A stretch of DNA of 6,641 bases from an uncultured Novosphingobium sp. GTDB taxonomy: Bacteria; Pseudomonadota; Alphaproteobacteria; Sphingomonadales; Sphingomonadaceae. Under the pieces are notes generated by a model. The model did not search any database, was not told where the DNA came from, and saw only the letters and a program-made list of their open reading frames with translations. Both the position numbers and the translations under genes were made by a program. The stretch's first letter is position 1. Every line of letters begins with the position of its first letter. Positions 1 through 5,391 of this stretch are shown piece by piece. Location of the stretch: positions 1 through 6,641 of the forward strand of contig CALLNA010000121.1 in the NCBI GenBank assembly GCA_938005655.1. Reading direction: 5' to 3'.

Positions 1-1
1 C

Positions 2-478
2 GGCCGCGCCGCGCGCAACATCGACGGGCGGGTGATCCTCTATGCCGACCGCATGACCGGCAGCATGGAGCGCGCCATCGCCGAGACCGACCGCCGCCGC
101 GAGAAGCAGCGCGCCTACAACGAGGCGCACGGAATCACCCCGGAGACGATCAAGCGCGGCATCGCCGACATCATCGCCGACACCGCCAGCCGCGACGGCG
201 TGCTGGTCGAGATCGATGCGGAAGGGGAAAACCACCTCGTCGGCCACAACCTGCGCAGCCATATCGAGGAGCTGGAAAAGAAGATGCGCGCCGCCGCCGC
301 CGACCTCGAGTTCGAAGAAGCCGGGCGGCTGCGGGACGAGATCAGGCGACTCGAAGCGGACGAGCTGGGCCTGCCAGGCGAGCCGTCGAAGGCCCCGCTC
401 GTCGGCCGCTCGAACGAGGGCAAGCCGGGCACGCGCAAGCTGCGCTACGGCAAGACGCAGCGGAAATGGGGGCGGTGA
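2..478 (+). CDS. uvrB: UvrABC excinuclease subunit B, C-terminal part (5' end outside window)
   Basis: UvrB is the DNA-damage-verifying helicase-like subunit of bacterial nucleotide excision repair. It is loaded by UvrA and then recruits UvrC. The 158 visible residues begin in helicase motif VI (GRAARN, followed by DGRVILYAD), which carries the arginines that contact ATP. Next comes the conserved stretch around YNEAHGITPETI. A C-terminal UVR domain follows at about visible residues 86-119 (IEELEKKMRAAAADLEFEEA, then RLRDEIRRLE), the coiled-coil hairpin that binds UvrC. A basic tail ends in GKTQRKWGR. The reading frame is open from base 2, so the gene is cut only by the window edge. Known family: the motif order and the UVR domain are diagnostic. 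It is probably the last gene of its transcript, because a strong hairpin follows the stop codon. Confidence 0.97.
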   Translation, partial: GRAARNIDGRVILYADRMTGSMERAIAETDRRREKQRAYNEAHGITPETIKRGIADIIADTASRDGVLVEIDAEGENHLVGHNLRSHIEELEKKMRAAAADLEFEEAGRLRDEIRRLEADELGLPGEPSKAPLVGRSNEGKPGTRKLRYGKTQRKWGR

Positions 479-485
479 GGCGCGC

Positions 486-513
486 GCCCTTCCCCTGAGC
501 CGCCGGGAAGGGC
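486..513 (+). terminator. Hairpin after uvrB, possible terminator without a T-tract
   Basis: GCCCTTCCC (486-494) and GGGAAGGGC (505-513) form a perfect 9-bp stem with a 10-base loop, starting 8 bases after the uvrB stop codon. The following bases (TAGGCTGAGC) contain no run of T, so this is not a canonical intrinsic terminator. It may still terminate, act as an mRNA 3' stabiliser, or help a Rho-dependent end. A second small hairpin, GCCGT-CGA-ACGGC (522-534), lies just downstream and directly precedes the ribosome binding site of the next gene. Confidence 0.5.
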
Positions 514-549
514 TAGGCTGAGCCGTCGAACGGCGGAGGGCGCGAGAGA

Positions 550-1188
550 ATGGTCGAGAGGGCGAGCACGATCCTCAAGCGGTACACCAGCCTGTCGGTG
601 GCCATCGACACGCTGATGAGCGAGCGCCTGACCCTGCTCAGCCCGCGCCTGTGGCAGGACAAGAACGACATTGCCTTCATGGAGGGCTATTGCCGGGCCA
701 AGCGACTCGGCGGCGTGGTCGCGGCCTGCTTCACCCAGGCGACGGAGACCTATCACCACTGGGGCGTCTTCGCGGACAGCAGCGAAGGGGTCCGGCTGGA
801 CTTCGACAAGGAGGCCCTGCTCGACAGCCTGCGGAGCGACGGCCGCTACGTCTGGGGCGACGTGCAGTACCTGACGCTCAAGCAGATCGCGGCGCGGAGC
901 ATCGCCGCCGACGAGCTGCCCTTCCTGAAGCGCCATGCCTTCCGCGACGAGCAGGAGTTCCGCCTGCTGTACCAGAGCGACGATCCCGCCGCCGCCTTCC
1001 ACCACATCCCGATCCGGCGGAGTTGGGTGAAGGGCATCACGCTCAGCCCGTGGCTGCCGGAGAACCTGATCGACCCGGTCAAGCAGGCGCTGCGCGCCCT
1101 GCCGGGCTGCGCCCAGATCCGGCTCCAGCGGACCAACCTGCGCGATCATGCCGAATGGAAGCGGGCGATCGAACGGGCGACGCCCTAA
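550..1188 (+). CDS. DUF2971-like protein of unknown function
   Basis: A 212-residue soluble protein with no signal peptide or membrane segment. The pattern resembles DUF2971: an N-terminal LKRYTSL, a short segment with L-SPRLWQDKND (residues 30-40), a central AACFTQ (58-63) leading to HHWGVFADSSEGVRLDFD (69-86), and a later K-x-x-x-F-x-D-E-x-E-F-R motif (127-138). In DUF2971 proteins these correspond to the 'WxxYad-x-x-GvcigFd' and 'K...eW..E.EyR' blocks. The biochemical activity of the family is not established, and some members occur near phage-defence or toxin genes, but nothing here supports that role. The ATG at 550 is preceded by GGAGGG (535-540) at 9 bases. The gap from uvrB is 71 bases with a hairpin in it, so it may be transcribed separately, although no clear promoter is visible. 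The family call is from remembered motifs and is moderately secure. Confidence 0.7.
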   Translation: MVERASTILKRYTSLSVAIDTLMSERLTLLSPRLWQDKNDIAFMEGYCRAKRLGGVVAACFTQATETYHHWGVFADSSEGVRLDFDKEALLDSLRSDGRYVWGDVQYLTLKQIAARSIAADELPFLKRHAFRDEQEFRLLYQSDDPAAAFHHIPIRRSWVKGITLSPWLPENLIDPVKQALRALPGCAQIRLQRTNLRDHAEWKRAIERATP

Positions 1189-1214
1189 CGGGACGGCGAG
1201 CGGCGGGCCGCGCC
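1189..1214. other. Convergent 26-base junction between the DUF2971-like and HhH genes
   Basis: The two genes end tail to tail here. The gap is almost pure G+C and contains a small symmetric element, GCGG-CGGG-CCGC, but has no T-tract on either strand. No convincing terminator is present, so read-through and antisense overlap between the two transcripts are possible. Confidence 0.4.
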
Positions 1215-1772
1215 CTACAGCTTCCCGAACTTCGCCTCGAACCCGGCGACGTCGCCTTCGCTCAGGTACTTCGCCTGCTCGACCCAGTTGTCGCGGCGGA
1301 TGCGGCCGGCGAAGGTGCCGAGCTGGGCGTCGATGCGGTCGATCTCGGCGTCGTCCCAGGCGGCGATCTGGGCGAAGCGGGTCACGCCGAGGCCGGCGAG
1401 CAGGGTGACGAGCTTGGGACCGAGGCCCTTGATCCGGCGCAGGTCGTCGGCCTCGCCGCCGGTCTCGGCGATGGTCTCGCGCGGGATGTCGGCGGCGCCG
1501 GCCGCGGCGACCTCGTCCTGGGCGGCGACGGCGATGACCTCGCCCGCGCCGGCGAAGATGCCCGGGCCGCTGTCGGCCAGCGCCGCGGCGCTGGGCGCGT
1601 CGATCAGCGCCTGGTTGCGCTGGGCCGGCGCGGCGCCCTCGTCCAGCGCATCGGGCGCGCGGTGGCGCTCACGCGGGGCGCTGCCGCGCGCGAAGATCCA
1701 CCAGGCGACGAGCAGGCCGATTATCAGGACCAGCGCGAGCGCCAGCCAGTTCGCCTCGATCATCTGCAGCAT
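1215..1772 (-). CDS. Membrane-anchored helix-hairpin-helix protein
   Basis: A 185-residue protein with one N-terminal transmembrane helix (about residues 9-27, LALALVLIIGLLVAWWIFA). A low-complexity Ala-rich linker follows (30-107). A helix-hairpin-helix unit lies at about 109-140: DDLRRIKGLGPKLVTLLAGL, then GVTRFAQIAAW, with the hairpin at IKGLGPK. The C-terminus (RDNWVEQAKYL, ending FEAKFGKL) is a pattern I associate with sphingomonad homologues. These are often labelled 'predicted 5' DNA nuclease' (COG3743-like), but the HhH shows only likely DNA or protein binding, and no nuclease active site is visible. The anchor implies a domain tethered to the inner membrane, probably facing the cytoplasm. 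The ATG at 1772 was chosen because GGAGAGG sits 7 bases upstream; a second ATG three codons later is less well spaced. It starts 3 bases after the stop of the small membrane protein, so the two are probably translationally coupled. Confidence 0.85.
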   Translation of the reverse strand: MLQMIEANWLALALVLIIGLLVAWWIFARGSAPRERHRAPDALDEGAAPAQRNQALIDAPSAAALADSGPGIFAGAGEVIAVAAQDEVAAAGAADIPRETIAETGGEADDLRRIKGLGPKLVTLLAGLGVTRFAQIAAWDDAEIDRIDAQLGTFAGRIRRDNWVEQAKYLSEGDVAGFEAKFGKL

Positions 1773-1775
1773 CGC

Positions 1776-1955
1776 TCAACCTCTCCGTCTGAACAGCAGC
1801 CCGCCGAGCCCCAGCCCCGCCGCATAGACCGCCAGCAGCACGACGACCGTGGCCGGCAGGCCCGGGCCGGGCTTGCCGGCGAGCGACATGCCGAAGGCGA
1901 TGGCCGCCGTGGCCGCGGCTCCGGCAAGGATCAGGGGCAGGCGCGGGATGCTCAT
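1776..1955 (-). CDS. Small two-helix membrane protein (59 residues)
   Basis: This reading frame was found by translating the reverse strand between its two neighbours. It begins MSIPRLPLILAGAAATAA and ends GLLFRRRG. There are two hydrophobic segments, about residues 7-26 and 33-55. They are separated by a short Gly/Pro turn (GKPGPGLP), and a basic RRR tail follows, which suggests a hairpin with both ends on the cytoplasmic side. Support for coding: it fills the space between LysR (10-base gap) and the HhH gene (3-base gap) with no overlap, its composition is typical of membrane proteins, and its 3' end carries the ribosome binding site of the HhH gene. No strong Shine-Dalgarno precedes its own ATG, so it may rely on coupling with LysR or on leaderless-like initiation. 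Function unknown; it is plausibly a partner of the membrane-anchored HhH protein. Confidence 0.75.
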   Translation of the reverse strand: MSIPRLPLILAGAAATAAIAFGMSLAGKPGPGLPATVVVLLAVYAAGLGLGGLLFRRRG

Positions 1956-1965
1956 CCGCGCGTGG

Positions 1966-2895
1966 TTAGCGCGCTCTGGCGGCCAAGGCCAGCGGCGCGG
2001 CGAGCAGGGCGGCGGCCTGGTCGAGGATCAGGCGCTCGACCCCGGCGAGGCGCTTGCGCGCGGCCTGGCTGGCGCGGCGCACGGCGAGCAGCACCTCGAC
2101 CTCGGGCGCGGGATCGGTCAGCGGCCAGGCCCGCAGCGCGCCGCCGGCCAGGGCCTCGCCGCAATAGCGCTCGGGCAGCATGGCATAGCCCAGCCCCTCG
2201 GCGACCAGCTCGCGCGCCAGGCGCGGGGCATCGGCCTCGATCCGCAGGTTGAGCCGCGCCTGGCTGCGCTGCGCCGCCTCGTTGACCGCGCCGCGCACGC
2301 CCATGTGGTGCGAGGTCAGGACCAGCGGCAGCCGCGCCGCCTCGGCGAAGGGCACCGCCCGGCCCGGGGGCAGCGGGCTGTCGACGCGGCCGACCAGCAC
2401 CAGCGGCAGCAGGGCGACGCGCTGCTCGGCCAGGCGGTCGTCGCGGCTCGGCTCCTCGACCAGCGCGAAGTCGACCATGCCGCGCATCAGCCATTCCTGG
2501 AGGCTGCCCATCGGCGCCTCGATGATCCGCAGCCGCACCTCGGGAAAGCCCTGCGCGATGGCGAGGGCGAGCGGGCGGCCGAGCACCTCGGCGAGGCTCG
2601 CCGGCATCCCCAGCACCGCGTCGGCGACCAGCGGCGAGGCCGAGGCGCGGAAGCCGTGGAGCGCCAGCTCCAGCTCGCGCAGGGGGCCGGCGACGGCGGC
2701 GCGCAGCCGCTCGCCCTCCTCGGTCAGGACCATGCCGCGCGCGGTGCGGCGGAACAGGGCCACGCCGACCTCGGCCTCCAGCAGGCGCATCTGCCGGGTC
2801 AGCGCGGGCTGGGCGATGCGCAGGAGCCGCGCCGCCTTGGTCAGCGAGCCGTCCTCCGCGACGCGGACGAAATAGCCGAGCCGCCGGGTTTCCAT
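1966..2895 (-). CDS. LysR-family transcriptional regulator
   Basis: A 309-residue protein with the standard LysR layout and normal length. The N-terminal winged helix-turn-helix covers residues 1-60: YFVRVAEDGSLTKAARLL, IAQPALTRQMRLLEAEVG, ALFRRTARGMVLTEEG. A linker helix (60-90) leads to the periplasmic-binding-like effector domain (about 92-300), which includes the family-typical LVAEGLGYAMLP (230-241). The DNA-binding domain resembles the Nac-like branch (YFV..., GSLT.AA, IAQPAL). The start ATG has an excellent AAGGGAG ribosome binding site 5 bases upstream. It is transcribed away from the SDR-SnoaL-LLM-MDR operon across a shared 119-base region. This is the classical arrangement in which a LysR protein activates the divergent operon in response to a pathway intermediate and represses itself. 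That role is inference; the family assignment is secure. The effector is unknown. Confidence 0.95.
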   Translation of the reverse strand: METRRLGYFVRVAEDGSLTKAARLLRIAQPALTRQMRLLEAEVGVALFRRTARGMVLTEEGERLRAAVAGPLRELELALHGFRASASPLVADAVLGMPASLAEVLGRPLALAIAQGFPEVRLRIIEAPMGSLQEWLMRGMVDFALVEEPSRDDRLAEQRVALLPLVLVGRVDSPLPPGRAVPFAEAARLPLVLTSHHMGVRGAVNEAAQRSQARLNLRIEADAPRLARELVAEGLGYAMLPERYCGEALAGGALRAWPLTDPAPEVEVLLAVRRASQAARKRLAGVERLILDQAAALLAAPLALAARAR

Positions 2896-3014
2896 ACGCT
2901 CCCTTCCAGATATAACCGTTCGGCATGGGACCTTGGCACAGATTGTAGTGGCGGCATAGCTCGCCGCTGCGATAACACCCCTGCCGCACAGGCCGACCAG
3001 CGCGGGAGAGAATC
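2896..3014. promoter_or_regulatory. Divergent promoter and operator region between lysR-type gene and operon
   Basis: This is the only long non-coding stretch upstream of the operon. On the minus strand TACAAT (2942-2947) is a good -10 box for the LysR gene, with no strong -35. On the plus strand TTGGCA (2933-2938) could be a -35 for the operon, with weak -10 candidates around 2955-2961 (CATAGC/ATAGCT). The two promoters would therefore overlap back to back. LysR-type proteins bind T-N11-A sites; one AT-N11-AT match lies at 2912-2926 (AT, AACCGTTCGGC, AT), but its internal dyad is weak and such matches are common by chance. GGGAG (3004-3008) is the ribosome binding site of the operon's first gene. 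The presence of promoters here is likely from gene layout; the exact boxes are tentative. Confidence 0.5.
2951..2967. promoter_or_regulatory. Inverted repeat, candidate LysR operator
   Basis: GCGGC (2951-2955) and GCCGC (2963-2967) form a perfect 5-bp dyad around the 7-base spacer ATAGCTC. It is centred next to the proposed LysR -10 box and overlaps the zone where the operon's -10 would lie. This is the position expected for a site through which LysR represses itself and controls the operon. It lacks the T and A at the canonical T-N11-A positions, and short G+C dyads are frequent at this composition, so the assignment is weak. Confidence 0.3.
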
Positions 3015-3818
3015 GTGAGCTTCGCCGAGAAATATGGCCCCTGGGCGCTGATCACCGGCGCTTCCGAAGGGACCGGCAGCGCCTTCGCCCGGCAGATCGC
3101 GGCCCAGGGCGTGAACCTGATCCTGGTCGCCCGGCGCGAGGGTCCGCTGGCCGCCCTGGCCGAGGAGATCCGCGCCCTCGGCGTCGACTGCGTGACCGCC
3201 TCGGTCGACCTCGCGCAGACCGAAGCGACCGCGAAGATCGTCGCCGCCGTGGGCGACCGCGAGGTCGGCCTGTTCATCGCCAATGCCGGGGCGGACACGG
3301 TTAACACCCCCTTCCTCGACGCCGAGGTCGCCCAATGGGACGGGCTGGTGAATCTCAACGTGCTGTCGACCATGCGCAACTGCCACCATTTCGCCGCGCC
3401 GATGAAGGCGCGCGGCCGGGGCGGGATCATCCTGGTCGGCTCGGGCGCCTGCTATGTCGGGCTCAGCGGCCTGTCGGTCTATTCCGCGTCCAAGGCCTTC
3501 GCGCTGACCCTGGGCGAGAGCCTCTGGGCCGAGCTGCGCCACCACGGGGTCGAGGTGCTCAATCTCATCCTCGGCCGCACCGACACGCCCGCGCACCGCA
3601 AGACCCTGGAGCAGACCGGCCAGCCGGTCGACATGACCGGCATGGCCGATCCGGCAGACGTGGCCCGGCTCGGGCTGGAACGGCTGCCCCACGGCCCGAC
3701 CCAGAACTGGGGCGAGACCGACGAGACGGTGGGCATGTCGCCCGTCGCCCCGGCCCAGCGCCGCGAGAGGATCGTGATGATCGAACAGATGTCGGCGGCC
3801 TATGCCGCGAAGAAGTGA
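3015..3818 (+). CDS. Short-chain dehydrogenase/reductase (classical SDR)
   Basis: A 267-residue cytoplasmic oxidoreductase that should interconvert a hydroxyl and a carbonyl group with NAD(P)(H). The nucleotide-binding TGxxxGxG motif is TGASEGTG (residues 14-21). The strand-2 end carries R40-R41, which favours NADP(H). ANAG (89-92) stands in for the usual NNAG. The catalytic tetrad is complete: N115 (NLNV), S143 (VGSGAC), Y156 and K160 (YSASK). The start is GTG at 3015, chosen because GGGAG lies 6 bases upstream and the protein then begins directly with MSFAEKYGPWALITGAS, the usual distance from the Rossmann motif. It is the first gene of the operon, read from the divergent promoter region, and is followed after 7 bases by the SnoaL-like gene. 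The N-terminal KYGPWALITGAS style recalls the broad group that includes steroid and fatty-acyl ketoreductases, but the substrate cannot be predicted. Confidence 0.93.
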   Translation: MSFAEKYGPWALITGASEGTGSAFARQIAAQGVNLILVARREGPLAALAEEIRALGVDCVTASVDLAQTEATAKIVAAVGDREVGLFIANAGADTVNTPFLDAEVAQWDGLVNLNVLSTMRNCHHFAAPMKARGRGGIILVGSGACYVGLSGLSVYSASKAFALTLGESLWAELRHHGVEVLNLILGRTDTPAHRKTLEQTGQPVDMTGMADPADVARLGLERLPHGPTQNWGETDETVGMSPVAPAQRRERIVMIEQMSAAYAAKK

Positions 3819-3825
3819 GAACGCC

Positions 3826-4341
3826 ATGACCGACGCCGAGACCCTGCGCGCGCTGGCCGACAAGCAGGCGATCACCGAGCTGCTCTATCGCTATTGCCGC
3901 GCGGTCGACCGGATCGACGTGCCGCTCGGCCACTCGATCTGGCACGACGACGCCGAGGCCGACTACGGCGCCGACTATTACCAGGGGCCGGGCAAGCAGG
4001 TGATCGACACGATCTGCCGGCACCACGCCGGGCTGGTCAGCCACAGCCACAACGTGACCAACGTCATCATCGACCTCGCCGGGAACCGCGCGGGGAGCGA
4101 GGCCTATGTCTATGGCACGATGCGGATGGAGCGGGACGGCCAGCTCTTCCAGCTCGGCGTCTGGGGCCGCTACCTCGATTCCTGGGAAAAGCGTGATGAC
4201 CGCTGGGGCATAGTCCGCCGCCGGGTGGTGTTCGATCACGAGGAAATCCGCCCGGTGACGCCGATGGGCCGCAAGTCGAACCAGGCCCACGACCGCACCG
4301 ATCCGTCCTATGCCGTGCTGTTCAACGGCGGCTACGGCTGA
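3826..4341 (+). CDS. SnoaL/NTF2-fold protein, LinA-like putative dehydratase or isomerase
   Basis: A 171-residue protein of the SnoaL_4 type (alpha+beta cone fold, which includes scytalone dehydratase, BaiE 7-alpha-dehydratase and lindane dehydrochlorinase LinA). By memory-based alignment to LinA, AVD28RID matches LinA's D25 region, SIWHDDAE (37-44) closely matches LinA's SIWWDDAE, the QGP at 53-55 matches KGP, and H75-N-V-T-N79 matches H73-Y-G-T-N. The Asp/His pair of LinA is thus kept. In LinA and scytalone dehydratase such residues abstract a proton for elimination, so a lyase, dehydratase or isomerase role is inferred. LinA itself is not implied, because overall identity looks low. The start is set at ATG 3826 rather than an in-frame ATG at 3802, because the latter would overlap the SDR and adds an unrelated 8-residue extension. 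The ribosome binding site is weak and coupling to the SDR is likely. Confidence 0.88.
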   Translation: MTDAETLRALADKQAITELLYRYCRAVDRIDVPLGHSIWHDDAEADYGADYYQGPGKQVIDTICRHHAGLVSHSHNVTNVIIDLAGNRAGSEAYVYGTMRMERDGQLFQLGVWGRYLDSWEKRDDRWGIVRRRVVFDHEEIRPVTPMGRKSNQAHDRTDPSYAVLFNGGYG

Positions 4342-4367
4342 TAGCCGGTCCGCATTCCACGAATTTC

Positions 4368-4374
4368 GAGAGGG
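4368..4374 (+). promoter_or_regulatory. Ribosome binding site of the LLM gene
   Basis: GAGAGGG lies 6 bases before ATG 4381 and fixes that start. The 39-base gap (4342-4380) is the longest inside the operon. It contains no evident terminator or promoter, so cotranscription with the genes before it is expected. Confidence 0.7.
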
Positions 4375-4380
4375 TTTTCG

Positions 4381-5391
4381 ATGCGCAATATCCAGGTCAG
4401 CGTTTCCTTCGACATGCGGTCTCCCGACTGGGCGACGCCCACGGCCGAGCTTTACGCCGCCGCGGTCGAGATGGCGGCCTATGCCGATACGATCGGGGTC
4501 GACCGCATCGGGCTGATGGAGCACCACGGCTCCGACGACGGCTACCTGCCGCAGCCCTTCGTGCTGGCCTCGGCCATGGCGGCCGTGACCAAGCGGCTGC
4601 GCTTCGTGCTCGGCGCGGTGATCCTGCCGCTGCACGAACCGCGGATGCTGGCCGAGCAGATCGCCGTGGTCGACAACGTGTCGAACGGCCGCCTCTCGGT
4701 GATCTTCGGCGCGGGCTACGTGCCCTATGAGTTCGCCATGTTCGGCAAGTCGCTGAAGGAGCGCGGCAAGCTGATGGACAGTGGGGTCGAGCTGATCCTG
4801 CGCGCGCTGAAGGGCGAGAAGTTCGAGATGGACGGCCGCCCGGTCTATACCCGGCCGCTGCCGGTGCAGGAGCCGGAGGACATCATCATGGTCGGCGGCG
4901 GGGTCGAGGCCTCGGCCAGGCGCGCCGCGAAGTTCGGCGTCGGCTTCGGGCCGATGAAGCCGGAATTGGTCGACATCTATCTCGCCGAATGCGCGCGGCT
5001 CGGCCACAAGCCGCGCCAGCACTGGCGCCCGGTGCCGGGGATGCCGCTGGCGATCCACCTCTGCGAGGACCCCGAGGCCGGATGGAAGGCGATCGAGCCC
5101 CACGCCGTCCACGTCATCACCGAATATGCCAAGTGGGCCGCGGCCGAGGGCGACCATTCCAGCTCGCCGTTCAAGGGCCTGGAAGACCCGGCCGCGCTCA
5201 AGCATTCGGGCCTGTTCGCCGCCTGGACGCCCGAGCACCTGCTGGCCAAGATTCCCTCGATCCCGGACCTCGGCCAGGTCGGCATCCAGCCGCTGCTCGG
5301 CGGTCTCTCGCCCGAGGAAGGCTGGAAGAGCCTCAAGCTGCTCGGCCAGACGATGCCCGACATCCGCGCCGCGGTGGCCAGGGAAGGCTGA
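4381..5391 (+). CDS. LLM-class (luciferase-like) flavin-dependent oxygenase
   Basis: A 336-residue TIM-barrel protein of the bacterial luciferase superfamily, of normal length. Visible family marks are the MEHHGSDDGYLPQP block after strand 2 (46-59), RLRFVLGAVILPLHEP (72-87), AEQIAVVDNVSNGRLSVIFG (91-110), GAGYVPYEF (110-118), and the flavin-phosphate-binding VGGGVEASARRAAKFGVGF (171-189). Such enzymes use FMNH2 (or F420) and oxygen for monooxygenation, Baeyer-Villiger oxidation or C-S/C-N cleavage. F420 use is uncommon in alphaproteobacteria of this kind, so FMNH2 is more likely, but no flavin reductase is encoded nearby and it must come from elsewhere. The gene is third in the operon, and its TGA overlaps the ATG of the next gene by one base, so their products are probably made in matched amounts. 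Substrate unknown. Confidence 0.92.
   Translation: MRNIQVSVSFDMRSPDWATPTAELYAAAVEMAAYADTIGVDRIGLMEHHGSDDGYLPQPFVLASAMAAVTKRLRFVLGAVILPLHEPRMLAEQIAVVDNVSNGRLSVIFGAGYVPYEFAMFGKSLKERGKLMDSGVELILRALKGEKFEMDGRPVYTRPLPVQEPEDIIMVGGGVEASARRAAKFGVGFGPMKPELVDIYLAECARLGHKPRQHWRPVPGMPLAIHLCEDPEAGWKAIEPHAVHVITEYAKWAAAEGDHSSSPFKGLEDPAALKHSGLFAAWTPEHLLAKIPSIPDLGQVGIQPLLGGLSPEEGWKSLKLLGQTMPDIRAAVAREG

Noticed and set aside
380..530. Direct repeat GAGCCGTCGAA at 380-390 and 520-530
   Set aside because: One copy is inside the uvrB coding sequence and the other in the hairpin region after it. There are only two copies and no flanking similarity, so chance is the simplest explanation.
550..1188. Phage-defence or toxin role for the DUF2971-like gene
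   Set aside because: No antitoxin partner, nuclease, restriction, or mobile-element gene is visible next to it.
2932..2948. Possible sigma-54 promoter (TTGGCAC then TTG)
   Set aside because: Ten bases after the GG the sequence reads AG rather than GC, so the required -24/-12 spacing fails.
3802..3825. Upstream in-frame ATG for the SnoaL-fold gene
   Set aside because: It would overlap the end of the SDR gene, has no ribosome binding site, and adds MPRRSENA, which is unlike the family's N-terminus.
4989..5390. Long upstream extension of the MDR frame
   Set aside because: The extension overlaps the LLM gene and has Arg/Pro/Ala-rich composition. The ATG at 5391 with its ribosome binding site gives the standard MDR N-terminus.
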